DNA of 51,018 bases from Bacillota bacterium. GTDB lineage: Bacteria; Bacillota; Clostridia; Lachnospirales; Anaerotignaceae. The notes beneath the pieces are model-generated. The model worked only from the letters and a program-made list of their open reading frames with translations, did no database searches and had not been told where the DNA came from. This document shows positions 27,672-38,061 of the stretch, piece by piece. Made by a program: the position numbers and the translations under genes. The stretch spans positions 1-51,018 of the forward strand of contig JAETUG010000015.1 in the NCBI GenBank assembly GCA_021768705.1. Reading direction: 5' to 3'. Each line of letters begins with the position of its first letter. Positions within the stretch are counted from its first letter, which is position 1.

Positions 27672-27822
27672 TTTCTTGGGACGCTGTCCCAAACCCTGCA
27701 AGGGGAATGATTCCCCTTGACCCCCATTTGCAACAACATGTATATGTTGTTGCGGTATCGGGTTCCAAGGGAGTGACTCCCTTGGTGGGAGTTTGAGGGC
27801 AAAGCCCTCAAGCGGGTTTTAG
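27672..27822 (-). repeat. Mosaic palindromic intergenic repeat, copy 2 (inverted)
   Basis: Modules on the plus strand: TGGGAC-GCT-GTCCCA at 27677, AAGGGGAAT/ATTCCCCTT at 27700, GCAACAACAT/ATGTTGTTGC near 27731, CCAAGGGAGT/ACTCCCTTGG at 27765 and TGAGGGC/GCCCTCA at 27794. Read on the minus strand the order and several sequences match copy 1 (GCAGGGT-TGGGACAGCGTCCCA at the end). It fills the dapA-dapB gap and touches the dapA stop codon. Confidence 0.85.
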
Positions 27823-28700
27823 ATTAAGCCGTAGTTTTTCATTGCTGTTCTCAGCGTTTCCAGATTCTTGGGCTCCATATCGCACAGAGGTGCTTTGCAG
27901 GCACCAACTTCATAACCCATCAGATTCAGGGCAGCCTTAACAGGGATAGGGTTTACTTCACAGAACAGAGCGGAGATCAGCTCGATGGCATCCAACTGCA
28001 GTTTTGTAGCAGCTTTTACATCGCCGTTCAGGAAATTCATAACCATATCGTGGGTCTGCTTGGGTGCAACGTTGGACAGAACGGAGATAACGCCTTTGCC
28101 GCCCAGAGACAGTACGGGCAGGATCTGGTCGTCATTGCCGCTGTAGATATCGAAATCGGGACCAACCAGAGCAGCGATCTCGGCTACCTGAGACAGGTTG
28201 CCGCTTGCTTCTTTTACAGCTACGATATTTTTCACTTTCGCCAGTTCAGCAACTGTTTTAGGTGCGATATTGCATCCTGTTCTGCCGGGCACGTTGTACA
28301 GGATGATAGGGATATTGATGCTGTTTGCAATTGCTGTGTAATGCAGGATCAGACCCTTCTGTGTTGCCTTGTTATAATAGGGTGTTACCAGCAGAACGGC
28401 ATCAGCACCTGCCTTTTCGCAGCCCTGTGCCAGTTCGATGCAGTGAGCAGTATCGTTGCTGCCTGCGCCTGCGATGATCGGTGCGCGGCCCGCTGCAACC
28501 TCTTTTGCAAAGCGGATGCATTCGATCTGTACTTCATCGGACATTGTAGATGCTTCACCGGTTGTACCACAGATGATCAGTGCATCTGTGTCATTTGCCA
28601 ACTGGAATTCGATCAATTCTTTCATCTTTTCAAAATTTACGCTGCCATCAGCGTTCATGGGTGTTACCAGAGCGACACCTGCGCCAGTGAAAATAGACAT
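27819..28700 (-). CDS. dapA: 4-hydroxy-tetrahydrodipicolinate synthase DapA
   Basis: A 293-residue TIM-barrel aldolase joining pyruvate and aspartate semialdehyde. It starts MSIFTGAGVALVTPMNADGS and shows ICGTTGEASTM, the tyrosine motif YNVPGRTGCN and the Schiff-base lysine in VAVKEASGN. GAGGAGGT lies upstream of ATG 28700; the longer open frame upstream has no family similarity. Second gene of the lysine-riboswitch-controlled unit, 143 bases after asd. Confidence 0.97.
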   Translation of the reverse strand: MSIFTGAGVALVTPMNADGSVNFEKMKELIEFQLANDTDALIICGTTGEASTMSDEVQIECIRFAKEVAAGRAPIIAGAGSNDTAHCIELAQGCEKAGADAVLLVTPYYNKATQKGLILHYTAIANSINIPIILYNVPGRTGCNIAPKTVAELAKVKNIVAVKEASGNLSQVAEIAALVGPDFDIYSGNDDQILPVLSLGGKGVISVLSNVAPKQTHDMVMNFLNGDVKAATKLQLDAIELISALFCEVNPIPVKAALNLMGYEVGACKAPLCDMEPKNLETLRTAMKNYGLI

Positions 28701-28843
28701 AAATATGACCTCCTCAAATATGGAACAATAGTTACTTTTATAAATACGGATTGCTGCACATTTTATGCCCACGCAATCCTGAAACCATTCAAAATCCACC
28801 CCGTTCGGGCTGCTTTCTTGTGCTTTAGAACCTTATTGTTCGA

Positions 28844-29839
28844 TTAGTTCATGTTTTTTACGATCTCTTCTGCGATCTGTACTGCATTTGTTGCTGCACC
28901 CTTACGGATATTGTCAGCTACTACCCACAGGTTTACACCGTTGTCAACGCTTTCGTCACGACGGATACGACCGATGAATACTTCGTCTTTGCCTGCCGCT
29001 TCTACTGCCATAGGGTATTCGTTTTTGGAAACATCGTTCTGCACTACAACGCCGGGTGCATTTCTCAGTACTTCGATCAGTTCATCCAGATCAAAGGGAT
29101 TTTCGAATTCTACGTTGATGGATTCACTGTGAGAGCTGAAAACGGGAACACGAACAGTTGTAGCTGTGACGCGCATTGCATCGTTGTGCAGGATCTTTCT
29201 TGTTTCGTTTACCATCTTCATTTCTTCTTTTGTATAGCCGTTATCCAAGAATGTATCGATGTGGGGCAGGCAGTTGCTTGCGATGGGGTGAGGGAATTTC
29301 TTGGGTGCTTCCCCCTTCATGCCGTTTTCCAGATCCTGCCAGCCGGCAACACCTGCACCGGATACTGCCTGATAAGTAGAATAAACAACACGTTTGATTT
29401 TATATTTGTCATCCAGAGGTTTCAGGGCAACCATTGCCTGAATTGTGGAACAGTTGGGGTTAGCAATGATGTTTTTATGCCAGCTGATATCTTCGGGGTT
29501 AACTTCGGGAACGATCAGGGGAACTTCGGGGTCCATTCTCCACTGAGAGCTGTTGTCGATAACGATACAGCCGTGAGCTGCAGCGATGGGAGCGAATTTT
29601 TCACTTGTGCCGCCGCCTGCGGAAAACAGTGCGATATCGATAGGTTTATCAAAGGAATGCTCTGTCAGCTCTTCTACAACATATTCCTTGCCGTTGAATT
29701 CCAGTGTTTTACCTGCGGAACGAGCAGATGCCATCACATAGAAGTTTTCGATGGGAAGTTGTCTTTCTTCCAGAACTTTCAGAAAAGTTCTGCCTACCAT
29801 ACCAGTAGCACCAACAACGGCCAGATTGATTTTTTTCAT
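28844..29839 (-). CDS. asd: Aspartate-semialdehyde dehydrogenase Asd
   Basis: A 331-residue enzyme reducing aspartyl phosphate to the semialdehyde. The NADP site is VVGATGMVGRTFLKVLEER; the catalytic Cys is in NPNCSTIQ; SGAGVAGWQDLENG and the HSESINVEFENP region are typical. ATG 29839 gives the canonical MKKINLAVVGATG start with GAAGGAATT upstream. First gene of asd-dapA-dapB, roughly 380 bases downstream of the riboswitch aptamer. Confidence 0.97.
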   Translation of the reverse strand: MKKINLAVVGATGMVGRTFLKVLEERQLPIENFYVMASARSAGKTLEFNGKEYVVEELTEHSFDKPIDIALFSAGGGTSEKFAPIAAAHGCIVIDNSSQWRMDPEVPLIVPEVNPEDISWHKNIIANPNCSTIQAMVALKPLDDKYKIKRVVYSTYQAVSGAGVAGWQDLENGMKGEAPKKFPHPIASNCLPHIDTFLDNGYTKEEMKMVNETRKILHNDAMRVTATTVRVPVFSSHSESINVEFENPFDLDELIEVLRNAPGVVVQNDVSKNEYPMAVEAAGKDEVFIGRIRRDESVDNGVNLWVVADNIRKGAATNAVQIAEEIVKNMN

Positions 29840-29909
29840 TTTTAATTCCTTCTTTCTTTTACATTCGCTTGTGTTTTGTTGCATTTTCAAAGCAGTTTAT
29901 TTCGGAATG

Positions 29910-30015
29910 AAAGCCATTTGTTTATGTATTTATTCCGCAAATCATTTTTCCTTCGTATAATCCCCTGCATCTTTGCAAGCAAATACAGATAGTTTGTCCG
30001 AAGGAAAAGCCATTT
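29910..30015 (-). repeat. Palindromic leader repeat, copy 1 (degenerate)
   Basis: It starts with AAAGCCATTT and contains CCGCAAATCATTTTTCCTTCGTATAA then CCCCTGCATCTTTGCAAGC, shared almost base for base with copy 2. The closing arm is decayed (TCCGAAGGAAAA). It overlaps copy 2 by its end and lies in the untranslated leader of asd. Confidence 0.8.
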
Positions 30016-30126
30016 GTAAGGCTTTGCCTTACTCATGTATTTGCTCCGCAAATCATTTTTCCTTCGTATAACCCCCTGCATCTTTGCAAGCAAACGCAGG
30101 TGCTTTATACGAAGGAAAATGGCTTT
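30006..30126 (-). repeat. Palindromic leader repeat, copy 2 (intact)
   Basis: It is bounded by 10-base inverted ends AAAGCCATTT (30006-30015) and AAATGGCTTT (30117-30126), with a perfect 15-base inner inverted repeat TTTTCCTTCGTATAA/TTATACGAAGGAAAA and a core CCTGC/GCAGG. This looks like a small non-autonomous palindromic element. As RNA it would form one long hairpin between the riboswitch terminator and asd. Confidence 0.85.
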
Positions 30127-30140
30127 CTCCGCCTGTAAAC

Positions 30141-30165
30141 AAAAAATAGCCGGCCTGCGCCGACT
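30141..30165 (-). terminator. Terminator of the lysine riboswitch
   Basis: On the minus strand AGTCGGC and GCCGGCT form a stem around GCAG, followed by A and six T. It lies about 55 bases after the aptamer, as expected for the expression platform. Confidence 0.8.
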
Positions 30166-30220
30166 TCCAAGGAAACTGTGGTAGAAGTCTATGTGAACTG
30201 CCGCAGTTTGATTGATCTTT

Positions 30221-30385
30221 GTAGCGCTCCATTGGATTTCCAATGACAGTCATACAGCTATTAACTGTACAACCAGAAGCGGAAAGATAAGGCATTTCCC
30301 TTCTTCGGCGTTTTCCCCTTTTTACGGGCTGCATCTATCCCTTATGATATTCACCCGGATACTCTTGAAAAACGCACCTCTACTT
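30221..30385 (-). promoter_or_regulatory. Lysine riboswitch (L box)
   Basis: Read on the minus strand the region has the L-box landmarks in order: AGTAGAGGTGCG, TTTCAAGAGTA, GGGGAAAACGCCGAAG, the GACTGTCATTGG segment and the closing GGAGCGCTAC, whose GCGC strand pairs with the opening GGTGCG strand. Lysine riboswitches turn off lysine-pathway genes in Bacillota when lysine is abundant, and the downstream genes are asd, dapA and dapB. A promoter precedes it and a terminator follows. A conformational switch is inferred: the sequence after the aptamer contains AACTGCGGCAGTT, which can pair with a segment that overlaps the terminator approach. Confidence 0.93.
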
Positions 30386-30408
30386 TGAAAAATATGTATT
30401 TGTCTCAT

Positions 30409-30437
30409 AGTCTAACACTAGTTCCATGTTCTGTCAA
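30409..30437 (-). promoter_or_regulatory. Sigma-A promoter for the lysine riboswitch and asd-dapAB
   Basis: On the minus strand TTGACA (plus 30432-30437), 17 bases, TAGACT (plus 30409-30414). Transcription would start about 20 bases before the aptamer. Confidence 0.82.
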
Positions 30438-30547
30438 ACAATTTATCAGAAAAATATGTATTTTTTCCGATAAACATTTGCACATGGACAAAGTACATAT
30501 TCTGTCCTTGTCTGAGCATAATGAAAGGAAAAAAGGAGGCGTGGAAA

Positions 30548-30769
30548 ATGGCATCCAAAAAGGAACTGACAGAAGCGGAGAAAAGAGACCTTGCCATGAA
30601 ATATGAGATCGCGGAGGAATTGGGATTATTGGATAAGGTGGAGCAGTTTGGCTGGAAGGGGCTGACATCCAAGGAAAGTGGGCGGATCGGCGGTATTATG
30701 GGGAGGCGGAAAATAGAGGAGAGAAAACAGGAAAATAATAAGGAAGAAATGAATAAAAAAATGCACTGA
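30548..30769 (+). CDS. Alpha/beta-type small acid-soluble spore protein
   Basis: Seventy-three residues from ATG 30548 (AAAGGAGGCG upstream). The two SASP signatures are present in their clostridial form: MKYEIAEELGLLDKV and LTSKESGRIGGIMGRR. Such proteins coat DNA in the spore core and protect it from damage. The C-terminal tail is unusually rich in Glu, Lys and Asn (EERKQENNKEEMNKK). Expression would be expected from a forespore promoter; I could not assign a convincing sigma-G site upstream. Confidence 0.82.
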   Translation: MASKKELTEAEKRDLAMKYEIAEELGLLDKVEQFGWKGLTSKESGRIGGIMGRRKIEERKQENNKEEMNKKMH

Positions 30770-30816
30770 AAAATCATCGCTTACAAGCGAGCTTATCGCA
30801 GTGACTTTTCAGTGTA
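30764..30816 (+). terminator. Long hairpin after the spore protein gene
   Basis: CACTGAAAA and TTTTCAGTG close a loop that itself holds CGCTTACAAGCG. It begins at the last codons of the gene. There is no long T run, so it may work as an mRNA stabiliser as much as a terminator. Confidence 0.55.
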
Positions 30817-30823
30817 TTTATGC

Positions 30824-30852
30824 TTGCATTTGTATGGGTATAAAGATATAAT
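30824..30852 (+). promoter_or_regulatory. Sigma-A promoter for the methyltransferase-hslO unit
   Basis: TTGCAT (30824-30829), 17 bases, TATAAT (30847-30852). Confidence 0.75.
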
Positions 30853-30891
30853 ATAAAGTTGTGAAAGAATATGCCTTTGGAGGAAGCGGTT

Positions 30892-31638
30892 ATGAGCGCA
30901 TACGAAGCTTTTGCATCTGTATATGATCTTTTTATGGAACAAGTGGAATACGACCAGTGGCTGGACCATATCCACGCTGTATGGGACAAGCTTGGCGCAA
31001 AGCCAAAAACTATCATCGATCTGGGCTGTGGTACAGGCAGCATCCTGTTGCCTTTGGCAAAGGAAGGACTGGATGTGATTGGCGTGGATCTTTCTCCTGA
31101 AATGCTGGCGGAAGCAGATCATAAGGCGATGGAAGAGGGCCTTTCCCTGCGCTTTGCCTGTCAGGATATGACGGCACTGGAATTGGGGGAGAAAGCAGAC
31201 TGTATCCTCAGCTTGTGCGACTGCATGAATTACCTGACAGAAGATGGTCAGCTGGAAGATGCCTTTCAAAGCATTGCCAAGCACATGAAAAAAGAGAGTC
31301 TCTTCCTATTTGATATGAATACAGAATACAAATTTTGCGAAGTGCTGGGGCAGAATGTCTTTGGTTCTGCAGAGGAAGGTGCGGCATATATCTGGGAAAA
31401 TGATTACGACAAGGAAGAGAAGATCAACGAATATTATGTAAGCTTTTTCATCGAGCAGGAAAATGGTTTGTATGAGAGAGTGGAGGAATACCACTATGAA
31501 AGAGCTTATTCCGTGGAAGAAATTGAAAATGGGCTGCAGGCAGCAGGGATGGAACTGGTGGAAGTATACGATGGCTACAGCTTTGATGCACCCAATGCCG
31601 AAAGCGAACGCCTTCTTTTTGCAGCCAGGTTGAAATAA
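30892..31638 (+). CDS. Class I SAM-dependent methyltransferase
   Basis: A 248-residue protein with motif I IIDLGCGTGSILLPLA, motif II GVDLSPEMLAEA and a motif IV-like CILSLCDCMNYL. The C-terminal half (EYYVSFFIEQENGLYERVEE) resembles small-molecule methyltransferases of this group. The substrate is unknown. ATG 30892 has TTGGAGGAAG upstream; ATG 30871 lies before that site. It precedes hslO by 15 bases, an association often seen in Clostridia. Confidence 0.88.
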   Translation: MSAYEAFASVYDLFMEQVEYDQWLDHIHAVWDKLGAKPKTIIDLGCGTGSILLPLAKEGLDVIGVDLSPEMLAEADHKAMEEGLSLRFACQDMTALELGEKADCILSLCDCMNYLTEDGQLEDAFQSIAKHMKKESLFLFDMNTEYKFCEVLGQNVFGSAEEGAAYIWENDYDKEEKINEYYVSFFIEQENGLYERVEEYHYERAYSVEEIENGLQAAGMELVEVYDGYSFDAPNAESERLLFAARLK

Positions 31639-31653
31639 ATTGGAGGAATCAAA

Positions 31654-32532
31654 ATGAGTGACTATATCGTAAGAGCGACAGCAGGCAACGGCAGCATCCG
31701 TGCTTTTGCCGCTACAACAAGAGACTTGGTGCAGCATGCCAGAGAGATCCATCACACCTCTCCCGTTGCATCTGCAGCGTTGGGCAGAATGCTGACAGCA
31801 GCCGCTATGATGGGCAGTATGCTGAAAGGAGAAAAAGATATTGTAACACTGCAGGTACGGGGCGAAGGGCCTTTGCAGGGTATTGTGGTGACTAGTGACA
31901 GTCAGGCGAGAGTCAAAGGCTATGTATTCAACCCTGGTGTGGAGGTGCCCGACCTGTACCCCGGCAAGCTGAATGTCAGCGGTGCCATCGGCAATGGCTA
32001 TCTGAGCGTCATCAAAGATATTGGCATGAGAGAACCCTATGCAGGTCGCATCGAACTGGTGACAGGGGAGATTGCGGAGGATTTGACATATTATTTTGCA
32101 CAGTCGGAACAGACACCTTCTGCCGTTGGTCTGGGGGTTCTGGTGGAAACAGATACCTCTATCCGCAGAGCCGGTGGTTTTATCATCCAACTGATGCCCG
32201 ATGCAACAGAAGAAATGATCTCCAAACTGGAACAGAAGCTGGCAACCATTCCTTATGTATCCGACCTGCTGGACATGGGACAGACTCCCGAAGATATCCT
32301 GCAGATGATCCTGGGCGATATGGATTTAAAGATCACAGATACCATCCCGGCGGAATTCTATTGCAACTGCACCAGAGAAAGAGTGGAAAAAGCTCTCATC
32401 AGCATTGGGAAAGAAGAACTGGAAAAAATCATCAGGGAAGACAAGAAAGCAAATCTGCACTGCCATTTCTGCAGTAAGGAATACGACTTCACAGAAGCGG
32501 AACTGATCCAGCTGTTGGAAGAAGCAAAATAA
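31654..32532 (+). CDS. hslO: Redox-regulated chaperone Hsp33
   Basis: A 292-residue holdase activated by oxidation. The N-terminal domain begins MSDYIVRATAGNGSIRAFAA and includes GRMLTAAAMMGSMLKG; the C-terminal zinc switch has the CxC (FYCNCTRE) and CxxC (HCHFCSKEY) pairs at about residues 237-270. In an anaerobe it would guard against oxygen exposure. Ribosome site TTGGAGGAATC. A Nudix gene follows after 24 bases. Confidence 0.96.
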   Translation: MSDYIVRATAGNGSIRAFAATTRDLVQHAREIHHTSPVASAALGRMLTAAAMMGSMLKGEKDIVTLQVRGEGPLQGIVVTSDSQARVKGYVFNPGVEVPDLYPGKLNVSGAIGNGYLSVIKDIGMREPYAGRIELVTGEIAEDLTYYFAQSEQTPSAVGLGVLVETDTSIRRAGGFIIQLMPDATEEMISKLEQKLATIPYVSDLLDMGQTPEDILQMILGDMDLKITDTIPAEFYCNCTRERVEKALISIGKEELEKIIREDKKANLHCHFCSKEYDFTEAELIQLLEEAK

Positions 32533-32556
32533 GAAAGCCGGAAAGGGGGCGATCCT

Positions 32557-33024
32557 GTGAAAAGAGACTTTGCGGTGGCTGTAAAAGCTGTCATCATAAA
32601 AGAGAATAAAGCGCTGGTGCTTTGCCGATCCAAGCATGAGATGGAGGCAAGCTTCATGAATAGTCACCAGAAATGGGATCTGCCCGGCGGCGGTCTGCAT
32701 TTCTTCGAAAAGGCGGAAGAAGGGCTGCGCAGAGAGATCAGGGAAGAAACGGATCTGGATGTTTTCATTGGTCCTCCCCTGTCTCTGTTTGATGCCATCA
32801 AACACCATATCCATCTTTGCATTTTTACATACGCCTGCCGCTGGAAGGGCGGCGAGGTGAGCCTGAGTGCGGAGCATGAAGCCTACTTCTGGGTAACGGA
32901 AGAAGAGCTGGAAGCCAGTGAACTGCCTCATTGGATGAAAAGAGATATCCGCGCGGCCTTTGCGGTGTTAAAAGAAGAAGAGAAGGAAGATAAAGAAGAT
33001 AAAGAAAAAGACTCTATTTCATGA
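32557..33024 (+). CDS. Nudix hydrolase
   Basis: 155 residues with an intact Nudix box near residues 47-69: GGGLHFFEKAEEGLRREIREE followed by TDLDV, matching GX5EX7REUXEEXGU except that the usual Gly is Asp/Leu. The start is GTG behind GAAAGGGGGCG. The substrate (a nucleoside diphosphate derivative) cannot be told. The Lys/Glu/Asp tail EEEKEDKEDKEKDS is low complexity and overlaps the terminator stem. Confidence 0.88.
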   Translation: MKRDFAVAVKAVIIKENKALVLCRSKHEMEASFMNSHQKWDLPGGGLHFFEKAEEGLRREIREETDLDVFIGPPLSLFDAIKHHIHLCIFTYACRWKGGEVSLSAEHEAYFWVTEEELEASELPHWMKRDIRAAFAVLKEEEKEDKEDKEKDSIS

Positions 33025-33041
33025 AGAAAAGAGTCTTTTTT
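33005..33041 (+). terminator. Rho-independent terminator after the Nudix gene
   Basis: AAAAAGACTC and GAGTCTTTTTT form the stem; the left arm is inside the final codons. Confidence 0.87.
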
Positions 33042-33676
33042 CAGTTCATTAAAATTGCATAAAGAAAACTGTATACGTATAGAATGCAGAATAAAAAAGA
33101 TATGATTTCGGCATGCAATGAATATTTTTTCATTCATAATAGTTTTATTCAGTTAAAATGAGATTTTCTTAAAAAGAAACTTCCCAAAAATTTTGTTTCA
33201 GATTTGGCTGTTTTGTACAGATTTTTGACAGAGAATTAGAAAAATATGGTTGGTAGAAATTTGGATACAAATATATTGCGTGCGAAACAACATCGTAAAA
33301 CCCTGTAAACCTAATGAAAATCGCTTTTTTGCGAAAGTGAATCCTGATGGATTTTTAACAAACGTGTGCAAGAGAGAAAAAGTTTTGTCAATTTAAGCGA
33401 AAAAGAAGAAACATTGACATAATCGCATAAATCACGTATTATTTAGATTGAGGTATGTTTGATTTTTCGTACATACTAAGAATTTCCATGGAAATCATTA
33501 GGAAATTCGAATCCCCCTTCCTTTTGGGAGGGAAAAGAACGAGTGAAACAGGAACAAATCTCTATTTATTTAGAAGAATATAAATGTTATAACTTTAACA
33601 AGGTAATATTGACGGGAGTAAATTTTGTACCTGTGCAATTTGTTCAAACAAAAATACAGCAAGAGAGGTGAGTATC
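33042..33676 (+). other. Long AT-rich region and leader of the V-ATPase operon
   Basis: No gene is seen in about 635 bases. It includes the promoter at 33414, and then a leader of about 230 bases with several small palindromes: GTATGT/ACATAC (33453-33476), TTTCCATGGAAA (33483-33494) and CCCCTTCC/GGGAGGG (33514-33533). Upstream of the promoter a TTGACA at 33226 lacks a matching -10. No known riboswitch class was recognised. Confidence 0.55.
33414..33442 (+). promoter_or_regulatory. Sigma-A promoter for the V-ATPase operon
   Basis: Perfect TTGACA (33414-33419), 17 bases, TATTAT (33437-33442). Confidence 0.82.
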
Positions 33677-33989
33677 ATGGCTTATGAGATCCTGAAAAGC
33701 ATCGTAGAAGCAGAAGCACGTGCTGTGGAAATCAAAAAGCAGGCTGTTGCACAGGCCGAAGAGATGAAGGCCAACGCACTGAAACAGCAGGAGATCCTGC
33801 TGGAAGAGGCGAGACTGCAGGGAAAAAAGGAAATGCAGGAAGCCGTGGAAGACGCTGTAGAGGAAAGCAAAGAAGCAATCCAGAAAATTTTGAAGGACGC
33901 GGAAGAAACCTGTTCCAAAATCAGAGAGCAGGCAGCGGAAAAGAAAGAGGAAGCCGTTCAGGCGGTGATCGGAAAGGTCGTGGGAACGT

Positions 33990-34003
<14 letters not shown>
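33677..34003 (+). CDS. V-type ATPase subunit H/G (peripheral stalk)
   Basis: A 108-residue coiled-coil protein (MAYEILKSIVEAEARAVEIK, then long Ala/Glu/Lys heptads) matching the AhaH/NtpF stalk subunit that pairs with subunit E. First gene of the nine-gene operon; ATG 33677 has GAGAGGTGAG upstream. It ends inside the first codons of subunit I (14-base overlap). Confidence 0.85.
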
Positions 34004-36478
<2,475 letters not shown>

Positions 36479-36509
36479 TATAAATTAAGGCAAAGGAGGA
36501 GAAACTCCT

Positions 36510-37070
36510 ATGAATGACGGCAAGATTATCATTGATAAAATCATAGCAGAAGCGGAGAAAGTGGCAGATGCAACGCTGAAACAAGCCCAGAAGGAAATAG
36601 ATTCCATTCTGAAAGTAGCTCGGGATAAAGCAGGAAAAGAAGCGGATGCCTTGGAAAGAGCAGCCAATTCCGAAGCGGATAAAGTGAGATCTAAGGAAAT
36701 TTCCGGTGCAGAAATGCAGGCAAAAAAAGCTATCCTGGAACAGAAACAGAACATTCTGGCTGATGTGATCGCAGAAGCAGAAAAAAGACTGCTTTCTCTG
36801 GAGGATGCGGAATATGCCAAGGTGATTGGCGGCATGCTGGCGAAACTGGATAAATCTCTGGGTACAGAGATCATCGTTTCTTCCAAAGATACAGCAAGAC
36901 TGGCTGCAGTGGTTCAGGAAAATGGCTTCCAGCTTTCCGAAAAAACTGCAGATATCAGCGGTGGTTTTATCGTGAAAAACGGAGATATCGAATATAACTA
37001 TTCTTTTGAATCTATCATTACAGTAGAAAAAGAAGCGATCCGCCAGACAGCAGCACAGATCTTATTTTAA
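36510..37070 (+). CDS. V-type ATPase subunit E (peripheral stalk)
   Basis: A 186-residue protein with a long N-terminal helix (IDKIIAEAEKVADATLKQAQ) and a C-terminal globular domain (GGFIVKNGDIEYNYSFESII, the conserved family strand). It pairs with the H/G subunit to form stator stalks. Ribosome site AAAGGAGGAGAAAC. Confidence 0.93.
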   Translation: MNDGKIIIDKIIAEAEKVADATLKQAQKEIDSILKVARDKAGKEADALERAANSEADKVRSKEISGAEMQAKKAILEQKQNILADVIAEAEKRLLSLEDAEYAKVIGGMLAKLDKSLGTEIIVSSKDTARLAAVVQENGFQLSEKTADISGGFIVKNGDIEYNYSFESIITVEKEAIRQTAAQILF

Positions 37071-37083
37071 GGAGGGGTAGAGC

Positions 37084-38061
37084 ATGGCTAGAAACAAGAT
37101 TTACCCTTTCGCCGTGGCGAGTGTTCGTTCCATGGAAAATAAACTGCTGACAAAGCAGAAACTGATGCAGATGGCGGAAGCCAAAGACGCAGAAGAAGCA
37201 CTGCGTATCCTTTCTGAAACCGATTACGGTAAAACAGAGATCGATGACATTCATGAATTTGAGAAAATGATCCAGAACCATCTGGAAGCGGAATATCAGG
37301 CGGTTGGTAAGCTGATCGCATCCGAAACGTTTATGGATATTTTCCGATTCAAGAACGACTATCATAATGTGAAGGTGTTGATCAAGGAAGAAATTTCCAA
37401 GGTCAGCGGGAAAAAATATTTGATCCAGGGCGGCAGTATTCCTGTGGATATCCTTCAGAAAAACTTCCGTGAAAGAAACTACATGGAACTGCCCAATATC
37501 GAGGCAGATGCAGTGCAGGAAGCAATAGAAATGTATGCGAAAACAAAAAATGCCCGCTTTATCGATTCCATTCTGGACAAAGCCTGCTTTCAGGTCATGT
37601 CCGATGCGGCGGAGAAACTGGGCAACGAATATGTTTCCAAATATGTCCGCAAGCTGGCTGATGTAACGAATCTGAAGACGCTCCTGCGTATCTGGCAACT
37701 GAAACGCAGCGATGAAGAATTGGAAGAAAGCATCGTGCCTGGGGGCGAATTGCCTGCGGAACTGCTGATCAAAGCGTTGAAAAACGATAATGTCATCCAG
37801 ATGCTGAAGGATACCTCCTATGGGTCCCTCTGTGAAACCTATATGGATCAGGGCTTTACGGTATTTGAAAAAGCCTGTGATGACTATTTGATGGAATGTA
37901 TCAAGGATGCGAAATACAAAACGCTGACGCCTGAACCCGTTGCGGCTTATATCCTTGCAAAGGAAACTGAGGCGAAATGCGTGCGTATCATTATGACATG
38001 CAAGCTGCATGATATTGATGCAGAAACGATCAAGGAAAGGGTGAGAGAAGCATATGTCTAA
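37084..38061 (+). CDS. V-type ATPase subunit C (central-stalk socket, subunit d)
   Basis: A 325-residue all-helical protein with three similar helical repeats; FAVASVRSMENKLLTKQKL at the start and EPVAAYILAKETEAKCVRIIM at the end are typical. It couples the central shaft to the K ring. Its stop overlaps the start of subunit F. Confidence 0.94.
   Translation: MARNKIYPFAVASVRSMENKLLTKQKLMQMAEAKDAEEALRILSETDYGKTEIDDIHEFEKMIQNHLEAEYQAVGKLIASETFMDIFRFKNDYHNVKVLIKEEISKVSGKKYLIQGGSIPVDILQKNFRERNYMELPNIEADAVQEAIEMYAKTKNARFIDSILDKACFQVMSDAAEKLGNEYVSKYVRKLADVTNLKTLLRIWQLKRSDEELEESIVPGGELPAELLIKALKNDNVIQMLKDTSYGSLCETYMDQGFTVFEKACDDYLMECIKDAKYKTLTPEPVAAYILAKETEAKCVRIIMTCKLHDIDAETIKERVREAYV

Noticed and set aside
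27659-27811. N-terminal extension of dapB
   Set aside because: It is the mosaic palindromic repeat read as protein; DapB begins at MINVIIHGCGGKMG with a good ribosome site.
29887-30243. 118-codon minus-strand open frame rich in Lys/Arg
   Set aside because: Made of the two palindromic leader repeats and of the riboswitch expression platform; internal peptide repetition mirrors DNA repetition.
33042-33413. Possible riboswitch upstream of the V-ATPase promoter
   Set aside because: It is upstream of the only good promoter, and no conserved aptamer landmarks were recognised.
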